Below are positions 53,249-54,612 of a stretch of DNA of 54,612 nt, one piece after another (within the stretch, counting starts at the first letter, position 1; every line of letters starts with the position of its first letter). The translations under genes and the position numbers were made by a program. Source of the stretch: Methylobacterium sp. GXS13 (lineage in GTDB: Bacteria; Pseudomonadota; Alphaproteobacteria; Rhizobiales; Beijerinckiaceae); contig NZ_LKKO01000042.1 in NCBI RefSeq assembly GCF_001455965.1, positions 1-54,612 of the forward strand. The letters run 5' to 3'. The notes beneath the pieces are model-generated. The model had not been told where the DNA came from, ran no database searches, and saw only the letters and a program-made list of their open reading frames with translations.

Positions 53249-53923
53249 ATGGCACAGCAGAACGGCATGCGCAGCGCAGGCATCTCGGTGGTCACCGCCG
53301 TGATAGCGATCGCACTGGGTGCACCGGGTCGTGCTGCCGATGAGCCATCGGTATGTCGGCTGGACCAATCGGGTGCACCCTATTCGTTGACGTTGACGAC
53401 GAGCGCGGGCGACCTGGTCGTCGATGCGGAGCGCCAGGGCGATACGATCCGTATCGCTGGGCGGTGGGCCTCGGGCCGTACGTATCATCTCGACCGTCGC
53501 AACGGCTTCGACACCTACTACCAGAGTGGAAGCCGATCGATCGAGACGGTCTTTCCCGAAGGCCTCACCAACGTGTCGATTGCGGCTGGTAGGCCGGGCG
53601 AGTACGGCGCGACCAGCACACTCCTGAGGGATGGCAAGGTGACCGAGGTCCTGCGCCCGGTCACGAAGGCCACGTATCTCGGCGAGGAGCCTGTGCGCGT
53701 CGGCGCGTGTACGTTCCCGACCGTCCACATCGTCGAGGAGCCGTCGGACGCCAAGCCGACCGATCCGGTCGTGACGACGCAGCGATGGTTCTCGCCCGGC
53801 CTGAACATGAACCTGCGCATGATCTCGGATCGGCGTGAAAGCGACGGCACGTCGAAGCGCGTGTTCTCATCGGAGGCGGTGGCGATCGCCGAGCGGCCGG
53901 CGGGCAGCGACCGGGCACGCTGA
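53249..53923 (+). CDS. Secreted hypothetical protein
   Basis: 224 aa from ATG 53249 (ATG 53267 is an alternative). The N-terminus is a signal peptide (MRSAGISVVTAVIAIALG, ending GRA-AD), so it is periplasmic. The mature part is beta-rich (PYSLTLTTSAGDLVVDAERQ, RTYHLDRRNGFDTYYQSG) with a Cys pair (VCRLDQ and GACTFPT). No catalytic motif and no family recognised. The open frame extends to 53153 but without a start signal. Confidence 0.65.
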   Translation: MAQQNGMRSAGISVVTAVIAIALGAPGRAADEPSVCRLDQSGAPYSLTLTTSAGDLVVDAERQGDTIRIAGRWASGRTYHLDRRNGFDTYYQSGSRSIETVFPEGLTNVSIAAGRPGEYGATSTLLRDGKVTEVLRPVTKATYLGEEPVRVGACTFPTVHIVEEPSDAKPTDPVVTTQRWFSPGLNMNLRMISDRRESDGTSKRVFSSEAVAIAERPAGSDRAR

Positions 53924-53939
53924 CGGGATACGCGTCGGC

Positions 53940-54612
53940 TCATCGTCCGCTGGGCCATGTCGTGGCCGAGCCGCTCGCCAACGCGCTGACGACATCGGTC
54001 AGAACGTCCAGTCCGACTGCGATATCTGCAGGGTCGACGATCCCACCCGGCCCCCAACCGATGCCATCCCGGCACCGGATCAGCACCGATCCGATCGGTG
54101 CCAGCACAGCCAGATTGATGGCGTCGGTCGTCGCGCCCTGGGCCAGCCGCACGACGGGGTGGCCGGACGCTTCCACGGCGCGTTCGAACAGGCAGACGAT
54201 GCCGGGATCACAGCGAGTGGCATCGGGATCGACGCTGTGTTCGATGCCGATCTCCAGCTGACGACGTCGCGCGACGTCCCGGAACGCCGTATCGAGCTCG
54301 TCGATGGCCGCACGCCGCGCGGCATCGTCGGAGGAATGGACGAGAACCCCGAAGGTCGTGGAGCCCGTGACTACGAAGGCCGGAGCCGGCTCGACGTCGA
54401 GGCGTACGACCGTCACCGTGACGTTCTCGCGGGCGAGCCCGATGCCTTCGGCAGCGAGGATGCACGCGGCTGTCCCGGCGAGCGCGTCCCGTCGGCCCGA
54501 CATCGGGACCGTCGCGGCGCTGGCGGCCTGTCCCGTCAGCGTGACCCGCAGGATCGCGGACGCCGACAAAGCCTGGACGACGCCGACCGGTGATCCCGAC
54601 TGTTCCAGTACG
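53940..54612 (-). CDS. M20-family zinc hydrolase homologue (partial, active-site histidines replaced)
   Basis: The frame is open to the window end, so the N-terminus is missing. The visible about 223 residues match the lid and C-terminal catalytic part of allantoate amidohydrolase/N-carbamoyl-amino-acid hydrolases: VLEQSGSPVGVVQALSAS, VTLTGQAASAATVPMSGRRD, then GATTDAINLAVLAPIGSVLI and CRDGIGWGPGGIVDPADIA. In active members these places read GxxxHAGTTPM, GAGHDA and ISHNPxE. Here all three histidines are replaced (Ser, Thr and Trp), so the protein may be a non-catalytic homologue or a decaying gene. If it is active, the substrate would be a carbamoyl-amide. Confidence 0.75.
   Translation of the reverse strand, partial: VLEQSGSPVGVVQALSASAILRVTLTGQAASAATVPMSGRRDALAGTAACILAAEGIGLARENVTVTVVRLDVEPAPAFVVTGSTTFGVLVHSSDDAARRAAIDELDTAFRDVARRRQLEIGIEHSVDPDATRCDPGIVCLFERAVEASGHPVVRLAQGATTDAINLAVLAPIGSVLIRCRDGIGWGPGGIVDPADIAVGLDVLTDVVSALASGSATTWPSGR

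Noticed and set aside
10519..54612. A CRISPR array among the repeats
   Set aside because: The repeats are about 170 bp, scattered, degenerate and not evenly spaced, and no cas genes are present.

Overview
The window is GC-rich and gene-dense. It looks like an alphaproteobacterium of the order Hyphomicrobiales, most likely Methylobacterium/Methylorubrum. The evidence is a DivJ-like histidine kinase, a DUF2336 protein, a Ros/MucR regulator of the zinc-less type, GCG_CRPN-type secreted peptides, HWE-family and NtrB-like hybrid kinases, and many GTG/TTG starts. The genus is inferred from gene content and not proven.

Layout. (1) 1-10.5 kb reads as conserved chromosome: a sensor kinase, DUF2336, GNAT, a Tat cupin, MucR, a PaaI thioesterase, a GST, hemF overlapping a RecD-like helicase, and strong hairpins between convergent genes. 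(2) A tRNA-Ser(CGA) at 10519-10608 is followed at once by an intact tyrosine integrase, the usual left edge of an integrated element. (3) 12-15.2 kb is cargo and scrap: an unknown protein that may have an ADP-ribosyltransferase fold, a broken TnpB-like N-terminus, a small cupin and an IS3-family remnant. (4) 15.2-34.7 kb holds independent regulator/effector cassettes: a diguanylate cyclase, an OmpR-type two-component pair between secreted proteins, LysR with an NAD(P)-binding protein, MBL hydrolase with TetR, EmrAB-type efflux with TetR, modA-mop with a ModE-like regulator but no modBC, and DUF2254 divergent from a frameshifted cation/proton antiporter. (5) 35.1-52.7 kb is a sensor cluster: four paralogous hybrid histidine kinases sharing one HisKA-HATPase-REC output half but with different inputs, an HWE kinase with a receiver-only partner, and a second receiver-only protein. 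Two of the hybrid kinases sit in mirror-image modules, each behind an orphan ParD/CopG-like gene. An RcnR-RcnA nickel/cobalt efflux pair lies within this region. (6) 52.7-54.6 kb ends with two secreted proteins and an M20-family hydrolase homologue that runs off the edge and lacks several expected histidines.

Across about 14-43 kb, nearly every longer intergenic gap holds a degenerate copy of one roughly 170-bp repeat. It starts near GTCCGCTT, ends near AAGCGGAC, and has recognisable internal blocks. I saw none before the tRNA or after 43 kb. Together with the mirrored RHH-kinase modules, this is the most unusual signal in the window.

All calls come from reading the sequence and the supplied translations. 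No database search was run, and family names rest on recognised motifs.
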